A stretch of 64,000 nucleotides of DNA from Paenibacillus sp. GM2 (lineage in GTDB: Bacteria; Bacillota; Bacilli; Paenibacillales; Paenibacillaceae), in the NCBI RefSeq assembly GCF_900069005.2, contig NZ_LN831277.1, forward strand, positions 666,158 to 730,157. Direction: 5' to 3'. The position numbers and the translations under genes are program-made. How positions within the stretch are numbered: position 1 is the stretch's first letter; the number at the start of each line of letters is the position of its first letter. Of the stretch, positions 61,492 to 64,000 are shown one piece after another. The notes below the pieces were generated by a model that saw nothing but the letters and a program-made list of their open reading frames with translations, was not told the origin of the DNA and ran no database searches.

Positions 61492-61857
61492 ATGGCATAC
61501 CAAAAGTTGGGCCGTAATTCCAGTGCTCGTAAAGCTTTGTTTCGTGACCTGGTAACCGACCTGTTCTTATATGAACGTATCCAAACGACGGAGGCTAAAG
61601 CGAAAGAAGTTCGTTCAATCGCTGAGAAGCTGATCACCAAGGCAAAACAGGGAGATCTGCATGCTCGTCGTCAAGTTGCAGCTTATGTTCGTCGTGAATC
61701 CATCGACGGTCAGCAAGATGCAATTCAAAAACTGTTCTCGGAGCTGGCACCACGCTACTCTGAGCGTCCAGGCGGATACACTCGTATCTTGAAATTGGGA
61801 CCACGCCGCGGTGACTCTGCGCCTATGGTTTACTTGGAACTGGTAGACCGCGCTTAA
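61492..61857 (+). CDS. rplQ: 50S ribosomal protein L17
   Basis: A 121-residue protein near the tunnel exit. It starts [20 protein letters not shown] and contains [20 protein letters not shown] and [19 protein letters not shown]. The last gene of the alpha operon; a terminator begins 25 bp after its stop codon. Confidence 0.97.
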   Translation: MAYQKLGRNSSARKALFRDLVTDLFLYERIQTTEAKAKEVRSIAEKLITKAKQGDLHARRQVAAYVRRESIDGQQDAIQKLFSELAPRYSERPGGYTRILKLGPRRGDSAPMVYLELVDRA

Positions 61858-61882
61858 TACCGGGGATAACCCATTGTACGTG

Positions 61883-61932
61883 AAACTCTCTGTCGGCTCG
61901 GCTTATGTGGCTTAGCTAGCGGAGAGTTTTTC
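61883..61932 (+). terminator. Rho-independent terminator after rplQ
   Basis: AAACTCTC (61883-61890) pairs with GAGAGTTT (61922-61929), with further inner pairing near GGCT/AGCT, and a T-tract. It ends the S10-spc-alpha transcription unit. Confidence 0.8.
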
Positions 61933-61958
61933 TGTGCAAAGGGAAGTTTTTATATCAA

Positions 61959-62123
61959 GTTCAAAGAGATCATTTTTCTGCACCGAAGCCTAAGATTTAA
62001 TGTGCGTTTTACCAAACGCTTTAGTTGGAAGAAGCCGGGTTCTTGGGGACAAGTACGTCGTTGGTACGTAAACACCGAGGCCCGGCTGAATTCAAGCTGC
62101 GATGCCGAATCTGCTTTTTGAAC
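61959..62123. repeat. GTTCAAAA-family repeat, fullest copy 5 (rplQ-truA)
   Basis: A 165-bp element from GTTCAAAG (61959) to CTTTTTGAAC (62123). It contains a perfect GCGTTT-TACC-AAACGC hairpin, a larger apical hairpin (GCCGGG paired with CCCGGC, with further inner pairing including TACGT/ACGTA), and partly paired flanks (GCACCGAAGC against GCTGCGATGC). It can therefore fold as a multi-stem structure closed by its ends. It shares blocks with the copies at 22700-22820, 20357-20614 and 11439-11584. Confidence 0.7.
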
Positions 62124-62160
62124 GCCTCTAACCTTATTGTTTACCGGAGGGAGGATCTTA

Positions 62161-62979
62161 ATGCGTAACCTGTTAATGACCGTCAGCTATGATGGAACTG
62201 AATATTTCGGGTTTCAGACCCAGCCCGATGGCAATACCATTCAGGATCATCTGGAGACAGCGATTCTAGGGTTGACAGGCGAGGTTGTGAAGATCCACGG
62301 TTCGGGGCGTACAGATGCTGGGGTTCATGCCAGAGAGCAGCCTTTCCATATGCATACGGAATCGAAGATTCCGGTGGATCGCTGGAGAATGGCGCTGAAT
62401 GGCCGGCTGCCGGCCGATATACGCGTAACGGATGTGCAGGAGGTCTCGCTGTCTTTTCATGCCCGCCGATCGGCAAAACGGAAGACCTATAGATTCTCGA
62501 TCAACGCGAATCGGGTGCCTGATGTATTTAACCGTCGTTATCAAGTTCATCATCCTGGTCGGTTAAATGTGGAGGGCATGCAGGAGGGTCTGAAGTATTT
62601 GATTGGAACTCATGACTATACTTCCTTTGCTTCTCGTCATTCGACCAAGGCGAGCCATGTGCGTACGATTTATAAGGCCTGGATTGAAGTAGATCGGTCG
62701 GGGAAGTGCTCCGGTTCGCATGAGCAGGGGGTCATCCATATATTTATGACCGGGAGCGGCTTTCTGCAGCATATGGTGCGGATTATCGTGGGTACTCTGC
62801 TTCAGGTAGGCGAGGGTAAACGGAAGCCGGAGGATATGAAGAGAATATTAGAGGCCTACGATCGTGCTGCCGCCGGACCAACCGCAGAGAGTAAAGGGCT
62901 GATGTTGTGGGAGGTTCTCTATGAGGAGGCGGATCTCACTGCAGGTGATCTAACCGATCCGAATAATTACGAAACTTAA
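62161..62979 (+). CDS. truA: tRNA pseudouridine(38-40) synthase
   Basis: A 272-residue enzyme that makes pseudouridine at positions 38-40 of the anticodon arm. The catalytic Asp is in GSGRTDAGVHAREQ; other conserved segments are YDGTEYFGFQ, DYTSFASRHS and GSGFLQHMVRIIVGTLLQVGEG. ATG 62161 follows GGAGGGAGG at 62145-62153. In Bacillus the ECF transporter genes separate rplQ from truA; here a repeat lies there instead. Confidence 0.96.
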   Translation: MRNLLMTVSYDGTEYFGFQTQPDGNTIQDHLETAILGLTGEVVKIHGSGRTDAGVHAREQPFHMHTESKIPVDRWRMALNGRLPADIRVTDVQEVSLSFHARRSAKRKTYRFSINANRVPDVFNRRYQVHHPGRLNVEGMQEGLKYLIGTHDYTSFASRHSTKASHVRTIYKAWIEVDRSGKCSGSHEQGVIHIFMTGSGFLQHMVRIIVGTLLQVGEGKRKPEDMKRILEAYDRAAAGPTAESKGLMLWEVLYEEADLTAGDLTDPNNYET

Positions 62980-63045
62980 TCGTACCTATGTCCGTACATG
63001 AATACAGAATGAGTCAATTACGTTACTATTAGGAGGTAATGTTGT

Positions 63046-63366
63046 ATGAGATGTCCTGTGTGCGATGATGTTCGGATGAGAGAGATTGAGAAGGATGGAG
63101 TTATGATTGATGTCTGTCCGGAATGTAAAGGTGTATGGTTGGATCGTGGTGAACTGGAGAAGCTGATGAGTGAGGTGCGTGAGATCAGACCGGCTTTTAA
63201 TGAGTGGTATGATCATCGGGATCAGTCGCAGCAGCATACCAATCACTCAGCAAATCATGGCCACGGCTATGGGGATCCTTATGCCGGGAAGCATAATCAG
63301 GGGTACAACAACAAGTATAGGAAGAAGAAGTCTGTGCTCGATGTATTTGGAGATCTTTTTGACTGA
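63046..63366 (+). CDS. small zf-TFIIB-like zinc-ribbon protein
   Basis: A 106-residue protein with an N-terminal zinc ribbon (CPVC at residues 3-6 and CPEC near residue 25, then GVWLDRGELEKL), matching the zf-TFIIB domain family, followed by a His/Asn/Gly/Tyr-rich stretch and a basic tail. The function is unknown. It lies between truA and rplM, breaking the usual truA-rplM-rpsI run, and has its own GGAGGT ribosome-binding site. Confidence 0.85.
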   Translation: MRCPVCDDVRMREIEKDGVMIDVCPECKGVWLDRGELEKLMSEVREIRPAFNEWYDHRDQSQQHTNHSANHGHGYGDPYAGKHNQGYNNKYRKKKSVLDVFGDLFD

Positions 63367-63383
63367 TTTCATTCAAAAAACAC

Positions 63384-63412
63384 TTGCGCATTACTTTTTC
63401 ATCCTGTAAAAT
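63384..63412 (+). promoter_or_regulatory. promoter of rplM-rpsI
   Basis: TTGCGC at 63384-63389, a 17-bp spacer and TAAAAT at 63407-63412, about 140 bp before rplM. Confidence 0.55.
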
Positions 63413-63419
63413 AGAAGTT

Positions 63420-63460
63420 GTGTTTCTTAATGGCTATCCCACAGCCCCGATTAAGAATAC
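63420..63460 (+). ncRNA. L13-leader-like hairpin
   Basis: TTCTTAAT (63424-63431) pairs perfectly with ATTAAGAA (63450-63457) around a C-rich loop containing CCCACAGCCCC. It starts about 12 bp after the promoter -10 box. Position and shape match the L13 leader found upstream of rplM in Bacillota. Confidence 0.6.
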
Positions 63461-63552
63461 ACAGTACGTTAATTTACGAAATGCTTGATTAGTAATTGAC
63501 AATGAACGAAGATAAATGAACCATTTGAACGAGAATGAAGGAGGATCATTAC

Positions 63553-63990
63553 ATGCGTACCACCTACATGGCGAAGCCAGCTGAAGTTGAGCGCAAATGG
63601 CACATCATTGATGCCGAAGGCAAAACGCTGGGCCGTCTGGCTAGCGAAGTTGCTGCACTTATCCGCGGCAAACATAAACCAAGCTTTACTCCACACGTTG
63701 ACGGCGGTGACTTTGTGATCGTAATCAACTCTGAGAAGATTGCTCTTACTGGCAAGAAGTTGGATAACAAGAAATACTATCGTCATTCCCTGCATCCAGG
63801 CGGTTTGAAAGTGACTGTTGCTAAGGATCTTTTGAACACGAAACCTGAACGCGTCATTGAATCGGCTGTATTCGGAATGTTGCCTAAGACTCGCATGGGC
63901 GAGAAGATGAAGCTGAGATTGAAAGCTTATGCTGGCACAGAGCATCCACATGCAGCACAAAAACCTGAAGTTTACGAACTTCGCGGATAA
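63553..63990 (+). CDS. rplM: 50S ribosomal protein L13
   Basis: A 145-residue early-assembly protein. It opens [20 protein letters not shown] and contains [18 protein letters not shown], the [21 protein letters not shown] segment and the [14 protein letters not shown] motif. ATG 63553 follows AGGAGG at 63540-63545; a longer in-frame start at 63535 overlaps that site. rpsI is expected next, beyond the window end. Confidence 0.97.
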   Translation: MRTTYMAKPAEVERKWHIIDAEGKTLGRLASEVAALIRGKHKPSFTPHVDGGDFVIVINSEKIALTGKKLDNKKYYRHSLHPGGLKVTVAKDLLNTKPERVIESAVFGMLPKTRMGEKMKLRLKAYAGTEHPHAAQKPEVYELRG

Positions 63991-64000
63991 TAAAAAGGGA

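Overview
This window reads as chromosomal DNA of a low-to-medium-GC, endospore-forming Bacillota, most likely Paenibacillus or a close relative. The ctsR-mcsA-mcsB-clpC-radA-disA run, followed by yacL-ispD-ispF-gltX-cysE-cysS-mrnC-rlmB-rae1-sigH-rpmG-secE-nusG and then the rpl/rpo/str/S10/spc/alpha clusters, is the Bacillus-type order found on the origin-proximal arm. Nearly every gene is on the + strand. The genus is inferred from gene order, protein character and the style of the intergenic repeats, not from a search.

Region by region. 1-700 holds no convincing gene but has a dense cluster of DnaA-box-like 9-mers. 705-4736 is a CUT2 sugar ABC transporter (ChvE-GguA-GguB type). 4907-8992 is a second, membrane-anchored sugar-binding protein with a YesM/LytS-type sensor kinase and a YesN/AraC-type response regulator, an arrangement like the XylFII-LytS-YesN sugar-sensing system. 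9095-14061 is the CtsR-controlled protein quality-control operon. 14375-22681 carries radA, disA, pssA, a reverse-strand MazG-like gene, yacL, the isoprenoid genes ispD and ispF, and gltX. 22700-28325 carries a cysteine T-box, cysE, cysS, mrnC, rlmB, rae1 and sigH. 28474-32071 is rpmG-secE-nusG-rplKAJL with an L10 leader. 32357-45789 is an RsmC-like methyltransferase, rpoB, rpoC and the str operon. 45790-46200 holds a decayed chemotaxis-receptor fragment. 46244-61932 is the S10-spc-alpha supercluster. 61959-63990 has truA, a small zinc-ribbon gene and rplM, and the window ends just before the expected rpsI.

Most of the coding content is conserved housekeeping; the unusual material lies between genes. 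Two dispersed repeat families stand out. One has GTTCAAAA...TTTTGAAC ends and foldable interiors; it has clear copies at 11439-11584, 19510-19610, 20357-20614, 22700-22820 and 61959-62123, plus an end fragment at 9178-9187. The other is a palindromic element of about 182 bp, built from two direct and two inverted units at a strict 50-bp pitch, present at 26008-26189 and 32983-33165. The DnaA-box cluster, the sugar-sensing gene set and several structured ribosomal leaders also merit attention.

The genes are linked through transcription, translation and protein quality control: RNA polymerase core and NusG, more than 30 ribosomal proteins, EF-Tu, EF-G and IF-1, two aminoacyl-tRNA synthetases, rRNA/tRNA modification and decay enzymes, SecY/SecE export, and the McsB/ClpC protein-arginine-phosphate degradation pathway. 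No rRNA or tRNA gene, CRISPR array or insertion sequence was seen.
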